Of a DNA stretch of 64,000 bases, positions 45,063 through 57,000 are shown in pieces (within the stretch, counting starts at the first letter, position 1; each line of letters starts with the position of its first letter). The DNA lies in the NCBI GenBank assembly GCA_019722365.1, contig JADFUC010001002.1:1-64000 (forward strand), written 5' to 3'. The position numbers and the translations under genes are program-made. The notes beneath the pieces were generated by a model, which saw only the letters and a list, made by a program, of their open reading frames with translations, had not been told where the DNA came from and searched no databases. This stretch comes from Lithospermum erythrorhizon (lineage: Eukaryota > Streptophyta > Magnoliopsida > Boraginales > Boraginaceae).

Positions 45063-45467
45063 CTAGTTGAGGCAAAACCAATCCGCTATCGTGGCATCAA
45101 TATGCTTCGACCTCGAGTGAAAGGAAGAATTCTTCGACAAATGAATGGCACTTTGATTGTCACAAAACAAGACATACTTTTCTTGTTTGACTCCAAGTTC
45201 CATTGTAAACTTCCTCAACCACAACAACTCTTTCGTTGCTTCCACGGCAGCTATAAACTCGGCTTCGGTAGTAGAGAGTGCAACACACTTTTGCAACTTT
45301 GATTGCCAAGCCACGGCTCCCCCGGCAAAAGTCACCATATACCCCGAAGTAGATTTTCGATCATCCAAGCTTCCGGCTAGATCCGAATCCGTATACCCAA
45401 CTAACATAGGCTTCTTGCATCCCAAAGTTAGCCTCAAATTCGACGAGCCACACAAATATCTCATCAC
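45063..45467 (-). pseudogene. copia RNase H
   Basis: 135 codons open. Contains GYTDSDLAGSLDDRKSTSGY (first acidic residues), ALSTTEAEFIAA (E), FCDNQSAIHLSKN (D) and HSRSKHID. The final part after HID departs from the family (expected a V+.HFIRE-like end), so the C-terminus is altered or cut. This is the best-preserved piece of the element. Confidence 0.9.
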
Positions 45468-45599
45468 CCATCACGCCTCACAATGATGTTTCCGAATTTG
45501 AGAGATAACAACCGACCACTCCTGACAAAGATGAGCAATATCGGGTCTTGTACAAACCATAGCATACATCAAACTACCAACGCCGATGAATACGGAATG

Positions 45600-46450
45600 T
45601 TCTTCATACTCAACTTTTCTTCATTAGTAGATGGACATAGTTGACGACTAAGCTTAAAATGAGAAGCAGTGGAATGCTCACCGCTTTAGCCTTATCCATA
45701 CCAAAACGCCTAAGAACTTTCTCCACATACTTTTCTTGAGACAAGCACAACTTCTTCTCATTCCGATCTCGAACAATTTCAATGCCAAGAATTTTCTCCA
45801 GCATCTCCTAACTCCTTCATAGCAAATGATCTACTCAAAGTACTCTTCGACTTTTAATTCTCTTGAAATGACTTTTCCAACACTAGCATATCATCAACAT
45901 AGCAAAGAATAACGAAATCACCTTCTGAGAAATTTCTCGGATAAACACACAAACGAGACGGCCTTGGTCATCTGTACCGTTCAACCATCACCGAGTCAAC
46001 TTTTGATATCATTGGCGCAGCGTTTGCTTTTAAAACCATAAAGACTCTTCATCAATTTGCAAACATAGTATTCTTTTCTTTTCTCCCGGAATCCATCCGG
46101 TTGCTCTATGTAAATTTCTTCACGTAGATCACCGTGAAGGAAATCCATCTTCACGTCCATTTGATCTACCTCCAAATCAGGGCTAGCAGCTAGCCCGAGA
46201 ACCACTCTAATGGATTGCATTTTCACAACCGAGCAAAACCACTCAAAGTCAATACCTTTTCTTTGGAGTAAACTTCTTTTACCACCACACCGAGCTCTCA
46301 GATCGTGATTTTGGCGAAGTACACTCATTCCGCTTTTAATCCAATAAAACCCATCGATTCTTTAAGTCTTTCTTACCTTTTGACAACTTCACTAACTTGG
46401 TATAAAGTATTCTAATGGTTGATCAGATTTCATCCTCCATGGCATCGATC
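45600..46450 (-). pseudogene. copia reverse transcriptase
   Basis: Contains a VDQMDVKMDFLHGDLREEIYIEQPDGF block near 46100-46170 and CKLMKSLYGFKS. The catalytic YVDD is intact at 45890-45901, followed by MLV. LGIEIVRDRNEKKLCLSQEKYVEKVLRRFGM lies at 45675-45800. Order and spacing are normal for copia RT; stops separate the pieces. Confidence 0.9.
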
Positions 46451-46759
46451 CACTCCTTTATTCTCATCTTCTAAAGCCTTCTTCAAAGCTTCTGTTCTCC
46501 ACCATCGGTAAGAAAGACATATATTCATTTAACGGCACAAACCTTCGGTCTTCTATCACGAAATACTGACCTCCTCAACTCATTCAAAACAATCGTCGCT
46601 CAACATTTTCAACCTCACATCAACCCTCATTTTCAAATATCGTTTCCTTAGTTTCAAATCAATAAAATCATTAGGATTTAAAGCATTATTGACATTTAAA
46701 TCCTGAACTTGATTTTCAATTGGAGCATCATTGAAATGAGCAAAAGGCAGCTTAATGCA

Positions 46760-47664
46760 ATTTGATCAACCATTTCTTCGCCTTCAAAAGTTGGATCTTC
46801 TTTCTCAATCCTTTACCGATGTCCTTAACGGTATAATCCTCCAGCTTAATACAACATCACGACTACGACAAGTTTCTTTGAACCGGATCAAAGAATCGAT
46901 ATCCAAACTCATCAAGTCCATACCCAACAAACACACGTTTCTTCGACTTCTCATCCAATTTTGATCTCTCTCATTTTCGAATGCGCACATACGCCACGCA
47001 CTCCAAATAATCAAGATGGTCATCATAGAAACATCTTTACCAATCCAACATGATTGGAAACATCAAACTTCAAAGCTACAAATAGAAAGTTCGATGTTTA
47101 AAAGAGGTACAACTGCATCAACGCCCCTTAAAGTATTTTCGACACAACTTTGGATTGCGAAAGTAAACATCTCACCCTTCCACCAAAGTTCTTATTCATT
47201 TTCTTTCTGCCAACTCCATTCAATCGCGGAATTTATAGACTTTGGTGACTTATACTCGCTTTCCTCTAATACTCATCGAAGCGTCCAATATACTCTCCGC
47301 TATCCGCTCGATACACTGAAGCTTTCTCCATTTCTCTTCAACCGACGAAGCAACTAGGTGTATCGAATACTGATCTTTCATCTTCAAGGTATAAGCCCAT
47401 ATTCGGGAATAATCATCAACGAAAAGTCACAAAGTAATACGCACCACCAAGCGACCGCTGGTTTCACGGACCACGCACATCGGAATTCATGAAATCTAAC
47501 ACTTCCACCCCCTCCTCTTTGGTTCTGATGACGTGAAAAGAAACTCTCCTTTGCTTTCCCCGCCAAACAATGTGAACATCTATCTCAACTTTCAGATCGA
47601 AACTTCAAACAACACTTTCGCCAAAATACTCAACCCTTTCACTCATATGACCCAAACGTCAGGG
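46760..47664 (-). pseudogene. copia integrase
   Basis: CVHCLAGKAKESF (zinc-finger end), a shifted NSDVRGP (first catalytic Asp region), SLGGAYYFVTF (core), and later a frame with RSRRNVCLLGMDL and CRSRDVV correspond to the core and C-terminus (KC.FLGY.S....Y+L.......+RDV.F). Frame changes occur between the pieces. Confidence 0.8.
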
Positions 47665-47990
47665 CTATAATTCGGATTTGCAGAAATTTATCATCATACA
47701 AGTGTCACGAGCAACTTTCCAACGATAAATTATCAATCTAAGATCCGGAATATGTTTCACCCCTTTGAGAATTAGAGTAGTCCCATTGTTAGTTTTGACA
47801 CTAATATCTCTCATTCCGATGACATTAGCTTGCCCATTGTTTCCCATTCGAACAACCCCAAAGTCACGGTCTCTTAAGTTGAAAAAAGATCACGTTTCTC
47901 GAAAATGCTACAGGGCTAAAGACTATCAACCACCCAATCCATATCATCACATGATAGATTGACATTATCTACGAAACAATCACAAACAAC
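47665..47990 (-). pseudogene. copia protease and gag-pre-integrase region
   Basis: MDWVVDSL then stop occupies the place of the aspartic protease W..DSG motif (GATAGT at 47922-47927); the Gly is lost and a stop follows. Downstream, GNNGQANVIGMRDISVKTNNG and LKGVKHIPDL correspond to the strand-rich segment before the integrase zinc finger. Confidence 0.8.
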
Positions 47991-48086
47991 AAAGAAATCA
48001 TCAATAATAGAAATATCTTCATTATTATTACCTTCCTTTTTATCGTTGCTGTAACATTTCTTCTTGTTTTTCCTTTTCAACTTCCA

Positions 48087-48128
48087 ACAATATCTTTTAA
48101 TGTGTCCCTTCTCCCCACAATGATGAAA
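48087..48128 (-). pseudogene. gag zinc knuckle lacking its first cysteine
   Basis: Encodes FHHCGEKGHIKRYC. The CX2CX4HX4C knuckle is intact except that the first Cys is Phe (TTT where TGT is expected). A single base change therefore abolishes the RNA-binding zinc site. Confidence 0.8.
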
Positions 48129-48179
48129 CTCAATATTAGAAAATCTATTAGAGGTTCCTTAAGATTTACCACTGGATGC

Positions 48180-48539
48180 CCCACGATTACTTGAGCCTCG
48201 GCTTTGATTTCTCCCTTGATTCGCAACTAACACCTCGTAACGCGATTTAACCTTTGTCTTAAGCCTCACCTCCTCATTCAACACACTAATTTTAGCCAAA
48301 TCCATTGATATAACACCATTCGGAGCGGAGTTAGATAAAGCATGTCATTAAAAAGTCTCCCATAAGTTGTGCAAAGTACCAAATAAGCCACAAACCTTTA
48401 TTCATAGTCAAAATTGATTTAGGATTCCTGGTGAAATTATTTAAGTGATCGCTCATGTTTAAACCATCTCTATACTTCAAGGATATCGATTGCTCGCGAC
48501 AAGAACAACTTATCGTTTCCGTCTTTCGCATCACAATCA
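48180..48539 (-). pseudogene. copia gag, central part
   Basis: SLKYRDGLNMSDHLNNF corresponds to the gag segment L..+.G.S..DHL..F..I. The following ILTMNKGLWLIWYFAQLMGDF corresponds to the segment before the L.SLP motif, with substitutions and shifts. It continues the gag remnant after the inserted LTR. Confidence 0.75.
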
Positions 48540-49512
48540 AGTTAGAATTCAGTATGAATTTTATTTATGATAAAACACCAAATTCATACATCCCGATCTC
48601 AAACGATATAAAATTAATCTAAATACATAACATAATTATGAATAAAAGTGTTCTTACAGATGCCGAAGTTCATCTGGTCTTTCACTAGTTCTCCTTTGAA
48701 TTTCCATCAAGAGCACTTCAAACGTGAAGGCCTAGTCAGTCCACGTTGGCAGGCCTAATCCTACATTCGTGGTTTGCTAGAACATGAATTGATTTTGATG
48801 AAAATCAAGAGAAGAATTTTAAATTCTTCCTATATTTTCGCCATACTATATTATGAGGAGGTTAGGGTTTTGTTTTTCATTTCATGAAAAATCCTTGTCA
48901 TGAAAAACTCCAATAAGCTTAGCTTATATGTGCTCAAAACCCTAAAAAGTGCTAACCGAATAAATTTAACGAGTCAATCTCGTTAAATTTAATTAAATCA
49001 TTAAGTAAAATCAAACACTAACAAGTCATAATAGCACCAACAAAGTTACTAAATTGCCTTCAACTAACTATCAAATTAATTCAACGATCAATTTATTTAA
49101 TTCGGTTCATTCAATTTATATTTTATGCATTATCAATGTAAAACACCAATTGAGAATAATTCATGATTACAACCAACTCTCAATTTAGCAAATGTAGCTT
49201 CTAATTTCATGCATGAAATATAATTCAACGCCACCAGATGCTGTATTTAATCTTCTAGGCTCTGATAATAGTAAGTTTTGTATAACAATAATACCCTGTT
49301 CAATTACTATTATTATAACGATTAATGAGTAAGATCTAGCAATCACCATAACCTCTTAAATTATCACGAGAACTCACCAAGAATATACAATTACCGGTGT
49401 GAACACTAAGTTCTAGTAATCACATTTTAACCAAACTAAATTAATTGATACACAATCGTCGCAATCTAGCATAATAATAAAGTGGGGGATCAATTTTCAT
49501 TGATTTCCAACA
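48540..49512 (-). mobile_element. LTR family 1, copy E, inserted in gag
   Basis: On the minus strand it starts TGTTGGAAATCAATG and ends ATTCTAAC plus one mutated base, about 973 bp. It contains the family landmarks in reverse order relative to copies A-D. It splits the gag remnant. Flanking pentamers AATCA / ATAAC are not a clear duplication. Confidence 0.8.
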
Positions 49513-49606
49513 ATAACTCCTCAAGTTTAACTTTTCAGCAGAGCGAGTAATGAAGTCATCGAGCTCACGATCTAAAACATTATCATTCATTCATCAATTT
49601 AATTTA

Positions 49607-49792
49607 ACCACAAACTTTTCTACGCAACAAAAGCTCCACTCTTTCATCACTTTTTCCCTCGGGTTTTTCACTAGAGAAAACCGGTAAATGAAAGTCTTTA
49701 ACATAAAGCAAATCTTCCATTTTCCCTTTCCAAATATTATAATTGGAACCATTCAAACTCACTATCTCACGCTGTTTCGTCTCATCATACAT
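49607..49792 (-). pseudogene. copia gag, N-terminal part
   Basis: Starts MYDETKQREIVSLNGSN and continues with NIWKGKMEDLLYVKDFH, matching the start of Tork-type gag (FNG.N...W...M..LL...L). It is open for 62 codons and then broken. The start is 14 bases past the primer-binding site, as in the family. Confidence 0.8.
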
Positions 49793-49805
49793 AAATCAAA
49801 CCATC

Positions 49806-49818
49806 GGCTCGAGCACCA
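49806..49818 (-). promoter_or_regulatory. Degenerate primer-binding site
   Basis: TGGTGCTCGAGCC on the minus strand, two bases after the LTR, matches the initiator tRNA-Met site TGGTATCAGAGCC at 9 of 13 positions. The position is right; the four-base mismatch block would impair priming. Confidence 0.6.
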
Positions 49819-49820
49819 CT

Positions 49821-50359
49821 TGTCAGGTGCAAACTTAACGCAACAAAATCTCTCAAATATCAAGTGCAACTTAGAGACAAATAAACAAACACATCAAATA
49901 ACACAACACAAATTTAGCGGAAAATCTCCGTTAACTGTGAGTAAAAACCACTCGACCTCACGCTTACTTAAACCTTCCACTATAATCAATAACGGGTACA
50001 AAAAGTTCTCTATAACACTAGTTAAGGCATACATCAACATAATTCAAGATCTAGAATCATCTTGGAATACAACAATAAACAAGATGTTTAATCAACTAAA
50101 AAACAACCCAAAAACAACCTAAAATCGCACCTCGTAAGACAACTCGCGTATAGGTCTAAAAGCTCAAAAATCAAATCTCCACCATTGAGAATGTATCTCT
50201 ACGGAGTGCTAAAGGCTGTGCCAAAATTTCGTGACGATCCGACGTTTGATTAAGTAAACGCAGATTCTTATACCGGTTGAAATATTTCACTGGAATTTCG
50301 CACCTCTTGTTTTTGTTTTTTGTTTTTCATATTAGCCTCTTTCTTTTGTTGATATAACA
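49821..50359 (-). repeat. 5' LTR of the copia element (LTR family 2, copy 1)
   Basis: On the minus strand it starts TGTTATATC and ends CACCTGACA, 539 bp, immediately before the primer-binding site. It is collinear with a second copy at about 52808-53312: shared CTATAATCAATAA.GG, ATCTCCACC.TT and TTTCGTGACGATCC. Confidence 0.75.
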
Positions 50360-51321
50360 AAGTCACAGAGAAATGGGCCATTATCTGAGATACACTTTGG
50401 GGCTATCCAACAGAGGATATTCCAACAATTTCAACCAAAGATTCAAAACATATCAGCCGAGCTTTTTGTTGAGGTTTTTCGCTTAGGATAAGGAGGAAAC
50501 TTGCAAGGAGCTACACTTACCATATTCGAAAGTCTAGTAGGTCTCGGATACAAGATGGAAGCATTGCTTATCCACATGAAGTTCTATTCATACTAGTTGT
50601 AGGATTCATGTTTACAATGTGACAGTGAGTAAATTTCAAAGTTCATAAATAGTACGGTTGATCAACATTATTCACGCGGTTGAATTAGACAAAAACAAGA
50701 GAGTTTTTTATTTGCAGTGGTATTTTTGAGTGATCAAAGATCAGAATCTTGTTCTTAATTAATCGAAATAAAACTTTGTTGTGCGCGCGAAATTTCCCAA
50801 CCATAAACAATTGGCTCGCTTAATCGCTATATATTTAATCAGTGCTTAATTATTGTTGGTGCTGCATGCATGCAAATTAGGCTTAGAAAATAAATAGTTT
50901 AGGGTTTCAAAATTGAATGGGGAATTGATTTAATTCGGTTCATTAATTCAGGGCTTTTGCAATAAATCATCAATCGAAATGATCATCTAATTTCCCCAGT
51001 TAATCGCATAAGAGCCGTCGATCAACACGGGAGGATATTATTAAACCTAAGATGTACTGCTAATTGCTGCGTTACCATATTTAGAAGTCAAAGATGCCGA
51101 CTGGGATTATATGTAAACAACTCAATGCAAACCCATCTAAATTAGCCGAGGTAAACGATTTCGTTCAAGATCGAATGAGCTCGATAGAGACTGGATACGT
51201 CAATGGTCATATTAACATTGTAGTGTTATACACCATGACGAGAATTGTCGTAACAACCATATGCAGATCGTGTTAAGTCATGCTTAGTGAATAAGACGTC
51301 AATCACCACCGAACATCTTAA
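50360..51321. other. Anonymous retroelement-like sequence with direct repeat
   Basis: 50798-51005 is repeated in the same orientation at about 52458-52665 (shared GCAAATTAGGCTTAG, GGGGAATTGATTTAATT and ATCATCAATCGA). The stretch 51040-51321 precedes a gag remnant and may belong to it. No gene. Confidence 0.45.
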
Positions 51322-51537
51322 CGCTGAAAATCAATAAAAATCGATTCCCTTTATTATGTCCGCTACATTAATTGTAGGTATCAATTCATTTTACTGTGTC
51401 AAGTTAAATGCGATTATTGAACTTAGTGTTCACCTTAGTAATCAGATATTACCAAATAGCTGGTTCTCATGACACTTAAAGTATATGAAGCGATTGCTAG
51501 ATCTTTACTATTAATCGTTATAATAATAGTAATTGTC

Positions 51538-51577
<40 letters not shown>

Positions 51578-52330
51578 CAACTTACTATTATCTCAGCTTA
51601 GAAGTGTCACGCAGATACGTTGATATTCGCATTATATTTCATGCATAAAAATTAAACGAGATTGTGAAATCGGTAGATGTATCTTCAACATATATATTTG
51701 TCAAATATATTTGATTTAACATTAATTTATTAAACTTGCAAAGCCAATCAATTAAAATCAAATTGATTTAACAACTCGATAAGCTTATTCGATAATGCGT
51801 TAGTATTTTAATCACTCCGTCAAGCTTAATTAAAACGGAAACCAACCTCACTAAGGACTCATTATTTGGATTAGAAGCCATAACGGTCTACCTGCTAATG
51901 AAGTTAAACGGATTTCTTTATCTAGCCGTTTAACTAAATGAAATTGCATATTTGGTATTTAAAGAAAGAGACAAGGTTTTTTCATTTCATGAAAAAATTT
52001 CGCCTCAAGCCTCAAAAGCCGCCTCTCCCCTAGAATTGGAAGAGTTTTTCTCTTCCAATTTTGTTCCTCACAACTCTAGCAAGTTTCTAGTTTTTGGATT
52101 CATTCTCCTCGCTACAATCTAGAGACATCGTTGTGTCGACAAACAATCGAGAGCGGCATTCACGCTAAATGTCAAGCCGAGGAGTCAAGTTTCACTGGCC
52201 TTCCGATGCAACGTAAGTACTTTATTCATACTGCAATTTATGTGTTTTAGATTAATATATATTATTTTGAGGATTCTGATGTATGAATTTGGTGTTTTAT
52301 CATCGCAGTAAAATCTACTAGATTCTAACA
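51322..52330 (+). mobile_element. Solo LTR, family 1, copy D, with perfect target duplication
   Basis: 1009 bp ending GATTCTAACA, flanked by CTTAA at 51317-51321 and 52331-52335. Contains a TTA microsatellite (51538-51577) at the place where other copies have a shorter ATT run. It is inserted in a plus-strand gag remnant. Confidence 0.85.
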
Positions 52331-52335
52331 CTTAA

Positions 52336-52440
52336 CCAACTGGAACACCTATTTAATCAGCTTACAACTATGGGAGTAAACTTCACTGATGAGGTTCGGG
52401 CACTATGGTTGTTAGGAACTCTTCCTAAATCATAGTAAAC
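52336..52440 (+). pseudogene. copia gag fragment (second element)
   Basis: LNQLEHLFNQLTTMGVNFTD then EVRALWLLGTLPKS followed by a stop. This is the UBN2-type gag segment with the L.SLP motif, on the opposite strand to the main copia element, so it belongs to a different insertion. The solo LTR at 51322-52330 lies immediately before it. Confidence 0.8.
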
Positions 52441-52807
52441 TTCGGGAGGCGAAGCTCTAACCATAAACACTTGTCTTCAGGTTTAATCGCTTTTATATTT
52501 AATTGTGTGCGAATTATCGCTGAAATACGTATTTACGCAAATTAGGCTTAGGTTCTTACTAGCTAGTGGTTTCAAAATCAATCGGGGGAATTGATTTAAT
52601 TTGTTAATTAATTTAAGGCTTTTTGCACAATCATCAATCGAGTCGATTTTCTCATCTAATTTCAAGAAGACTTTTTATGTGAAATATATATTTTCAAGGG
52701 ATGAAAGTACAAAGCGTTTCAAGGTACAAAGCAGTACAAGAAATAGCCAGATACTTTTGTTCTGGGCAGTTTGTCCTTTTATGTATAATGCTGCTGAGGC
52801 AACCATA
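52441..52807. repeat. Second copy of the 200-bp direct repeat
   Basis: 52458-52665 matches 50798-51005. The two copies bracket the gag remnant and solo LTR. They could be short LTRs of a small element, but TG..CA ends are not clear. Confidence 0.45.
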
Positions 52808-53312
52808 ACACATTAGAATGAAGACAACAATCTCTCCCAACAAATGTAATTAGAGACACCACAAACACATCAAACAACACAATACAATTTTAATACTAAA
52901 AGCCTCTCAAGCACCAGAGTAAAAAATCACGGTGACTGCTTAATTTTAAATCTCCCACTATAATCAATAATGGATAACTATGGTTCTCTCGATTCTAACG
53001 CTTAGTTGGGAGGCATATATCAACATCATCAAGATATATAATCAACTCGAATACAATAAGCACTCCGTAGAGGCACCAACCAAAACAACTAAAACTTAAG
53101 ACCTGTAGCACTTAAAGCATGCACTCAGAAGACTGAAAATAGATCTCCACCGTTCAAAATGTACCTCTGAGTCATGAAATATCAGGTACAAGTTTCGTGA
53201 CGATCCAATCCAGTCAAGGTCGCGCACCTGTACTTCAGATACCGGCTCCAGATCGGGTCATGAATAGATTGCCTTTCCTTGCTTTCTTTATTTTCCTATT
53301 AATATACAAGAA
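52808..53312 (-). repeat. LTR family 2, copy 2 (solo or remnant)
   Basis: Diverged copy of the LTR at 49821-50359, same orientation. Not adjacent to recognisable coding sequence. Confidence 0.6.
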
Positions 53313-54660
53313 AAATCTCTAAATTAATAATCCATAAATTAATAAACCTCTAAAGTCAATAAATTTGTCCGGGTCTTAATTGGGTTTGTTAAAAATTACA
53401 AAAAATCGATAAAATAATAAGATAATAATTTTTTTTCAGATAATTTCTTTATAGTATAGGTCCCAAGAGAATTACAAATTAATAATTCTTAGAAATTGAA
53501 AAAATAATTATTATAACTTAATGAAAATATGAATTTATAGTCTTTTAAATAAAGTTGAAATGAAAATTTTCTTCCAAGTCAATGCCGCAGTTGCTTCAGG
53601 CGCACGTAGAACGATCTCAGACTCACACAATTCCTTACATATTTGATCCGCTAGCGCTTGATTTTACAATACCTTTACGGTACACTATATTAGTAGTTGA
53701 TTCAGCGTACATACACGCCTTCAGCCGCCGTTAAAAACCTTAAATTAGTAATTTATTAATTTATCACAAATTAATAACCCTCTAAAATTAATACCCCGCC
53801 GATCCAACATTATTAATTTGTAGAGTTTTTACTGTAACTCTATTCCTCTTTGTTGGATAATAACACACATATGGGTAATGTTAAGTTTAATCTAACCGGG
53901 GTCGCTCCCAAGACGTACTCTCTAAGTGATCGAACCGGGCCGACTCCTGTAACATGTTCGACAGTGCCCAAGGTCTCTTAAACGAACCGGCCGGCCGATA
54001 AGCGGGATTAACGGGTTCTATTCGCCCGAGGTCTACGTATCGGGGCCACGCACCGCTTCAGATTAAACAAACTATCGCCATCTCCATCATTTATTTTTTG
54101 CATTAAACGCCCCAACGCTTACCTTAATCTGTATACCGCTTATTTACAATAAAAAATAAAATCATTTACTCTAATCGACAAATAACATTTCAGAATTTAA
54201 ATAACGATTTATTAATGGGGCTCAAATAGAATTTAAGATACAATAGCTTCATTTTCTTCTCATTAACAATTAATACCGTACAAACTTAAAAACGCAAAAC
54301 CATACAATAATTATTGCCAAATTGCTCATGAAACCTAAAAGTTACAAAGTCACTAATATTTCCCATGTCATGATTGCCCACAAATTCACGCCACCCCCAT
54401 CATATAAACATGATGTGTTTCATCACCATCCAAGAACCTTCAATTTTTAATTTTGACATCACGAAGCTCGTCATCCTTAGCTAGCTTACACTCATGGCTA
54501 CAAAAAGTTGACACGTTCGAACTAAGTGCGGAAAATTGAGCCTCGCGGACGGATCTACGATAACCTCAAAAACCTCTACACGGCACCCCCTTGAAAAACT
54601 CTTTACCACGTTGGATCCCAACGGTTAATTTTTGCAACGACTACAAATAAGTAACCGCTA
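53313..54660. other. Intergenic with a GC-rich patch
   Basis: No gene. 53930-54060 is CG-rich (GAACCGGGCC, GGCCGGCCGATAAGCGGG) and may be transposon-derived. The rest is AT-rich. Confidence 0.35.
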
Positions 54661-54668
54661 CTTTTATG

Positions 54669-54710
54669 AATAAGCGTGGTAACGTTTGATCAAACGTTAC
54701 CACGTTTATT
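54669..54710. other. Perfect 30-bp palindrome (42 bp near-perfect)
   Basis: Two 15-bp arms without spacer at 54675-54689 and 54690-54704, centre TGATCA, arms ending CGTGG/CCACG with AACGTT inside each arm. Extension by AATAAG / TTTATT gives 42 bp with a single mismatched pair. No flanking terminal repeats or gene explain it. Confidence 0.9.
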
Positions 54711-57000
54711 CCCTGCAGAAAAATGTACAAAGACACCACAGAGCTCAAGCAGGCACAACATTATTCATTTCACAACCTCACAATCATTTCTAAGAATTGT
54801 AATACTCACAATCACTTTTTAAGCAATTGTAATACTCACAATTATTTTCTAAACTCCTAGCCCGCATGAATATAAATTGTGGTCGCTTATCGAAAATATT
54901 TTAAGGCCATCGTTTCTTTTTTTTTTTACTCAATCTGCGATAAATAAGACTCGCTAAGCAAATCAGTTTTAGGTTAAAAATCACGACTTTTCAACAACAT
55001 AACATATATTTTAACTTCCCAAACCAAATGTATCTCAATTCAATCCTCAACTCTCATCCAAATCATCTCTTAAACATATTCAACTACACAATATCATCAA
55101 ATTAAATTTTAATTTGAATTAATAGGACCAAAAATAAATCAAAAGAAGTTGCTCAAGATGACGGCCGCAACCGGGAGTGGATCGTAGAAAGAGTCTCGAC
55201 CAAAAACTCCACCACCACCACCACAACAACAAAGGGCGCAGGCGAGAGTGGATCAACTGTCACAATGAAGGCCGATCAGACTCGAGCATGTGGAAATTGT
55301 GTGGTAATCGTGCAGTTTATTTGAAGTTATTAGAAAGATGTCAATAAAACCAATTATTCAACTTTTACTAGCGACCGTATCCCAAGATAATGCACAATTT
55401 CATCATACACTTAGTGGTTACTTATTCAATGCCAGAATTACACAATTAATGAAACATGGGTAGTACGACGGAAGATGATTTAGTTAGCGTACGCGGCCTG
55501 AAAGTAGGAGGACTCCACCCATTATAACGAAATGAAAATCATTTAATTAATGATTGCGGTGATTCTTAACAATACCATATACCTAAGTTTACATGTGAGT
55601 ATAAGATACTCAGCATCTTCAAAAAGTTTATTTGGAAGCGTCGTCAGGGGTCCTTTTACCCACCAAGAGTCGTTGTCTGAGCTTACTTTCACAAGTACGC
55701 ATTTGTCATAATGAGCTATCACAGAACGGATTACAATAATGCCACATACGATGCTACTACATATGAACTATCAAAGAAACAAGCTCCGCATCAATATGGG
55801 ATGACACTTTGTCATTCATAATAATCACCATGTAAGTTCTGCTTTAGAAAATCAACAAACGATACCACGTCACTCAGGTCAGAGCATGCTGGAGTGATAA
55901 AATGCTGCAAAAGCAGTTTGCTCAACAGCTTGAGCCTGGTGGACGACGCTGCGGGTTGTTCAACAAACGCTAAGCGCCTCGACAGCCAATAGTACGGTTA
56001 CCGGCAATCGTAGAGCTACTTACCTATCCACGCCTCTCCTCGCTTATTCCCCCTAATCGCCAGGTCCTCCTACGATCATCCGATCGAGCTTTCGAGTCAA
56101 TGAACGCCAACACGCTAACATCGGTTTGGGTGAGACGAGGACAAAGACGGCGGAACGGTGCTCGGGGATTGATCGTCCGACGACAGCCAGTAGGATACGG
56201 TGCCGACAACGCACGTGACGCCACCACCCACCACCACCACCACCAATCGATCGGCCAAGCGATACGACAATTCAAGAGGACGACATCGTGAGTGACGAGA
56301 CATCGCTAAAACATACGAGCGAACGTGTTTGTTCTTACGGTACGTATTTCAAGTTTCAAACAATTACGGTTCCTTTTATTTTATGTCACGTACTTTGGTA
56401 TTCGAACAATTTAAGTTTTTATGTTATACATTTTAGTATTCAACAATGACATGTTACGTGGTCATTTAACATCATGTCGCCTGTTTGCACTTAAATTGCT
56501 ACTGTTAATTGTTATGTCAAGTTTAATTTCTATTGTATTCCTCGCAATATTTACGTCTTAAAAGGTGACATCGTCTGCTCTAAATGTCACACATTTATTT
56601 ATTTTCTACTTATGTAATACAAATACGTATTAACACTTTTAACGCCTTAAACTATGACGTCATTCCAAACGTCAATGCTTAGCCTATGCTACTTCAGAGG
56701 ATACAACACGTGACAGTAACACTTTTCGTTTTAAACGCATATTAGCGGCCAAGCGTGCCGAATACCACCGAATATTGCTGCTCAACTGCAAGAAATGTCC
56801 TAACTTTGGCCCTCATCCGCCTTCACTTAACGGACCGGGCCGCTCGGGCCTTAACGGACCGACCGACTGAATCAACTCGCTGGTCGGGCCTCCGACCAGC
56901 GCCGGCCCTGTTGGGACTCGACCACGGATCATTAACCCACATCTATTCGATCACTCAAAAAATTTATGGATACCAAACAATATCGAGCTTCTTAACTCGA
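54711..57000. other. Anonymous region, partly GC-rich
   Basis: A CCACCA microsatellite lies near 55209-55229. 55930-56290 is CpG-rich and open on both strands (with a CAC-repeat) but matches nothing known to me. 56826-56930 carries GACCGGGCCGCTCGGGCC-type words similar to 1316-1465 in reverse, possibly a hAT-like end. No gene called. Confidence 0.35.

Larger units (their letters stand above)
45063..50359 (-). mobile_element. Ty1/copia retrotransposon, Tork/TNT1-like, degenerate and 3'-truncated
   Basis: Reading on the minus strand: LTR (50359-49821), primer-binding site, gag, CCHC knuckle, protease, integrase, RT, RNase H. This is the copia order. All domains carry stops or frameshifts. A foreign LTR interrupts gag at 48540-49512. 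No 3' LTR was found left of 45063, so the element is truncated or its end was lost. It cannot move by itself. Confidence 0.9.

Noticed and set aside
45157..45486. Plus-strand 109-codon frame opposite the copia RNase H
   Set aside because: It is the antisense shadow of the RNase H coding sequence.
47016..47357. Plus-strand 113-codon frame
   Set aside because: Antisense to the degenerate copia integrase.
49688..50122. Plus-strand 144-codon frame
   Set aside because: It spans the antisense of gag, the primer-binding site and the copia LTR, so it is not a gene.
56024..56303. Overlapping frames on both strands with His/Val runs
   Set aside because: The runs are translations of a CAC microsatellite and the open frames on both strands reflect high GC, not coding.
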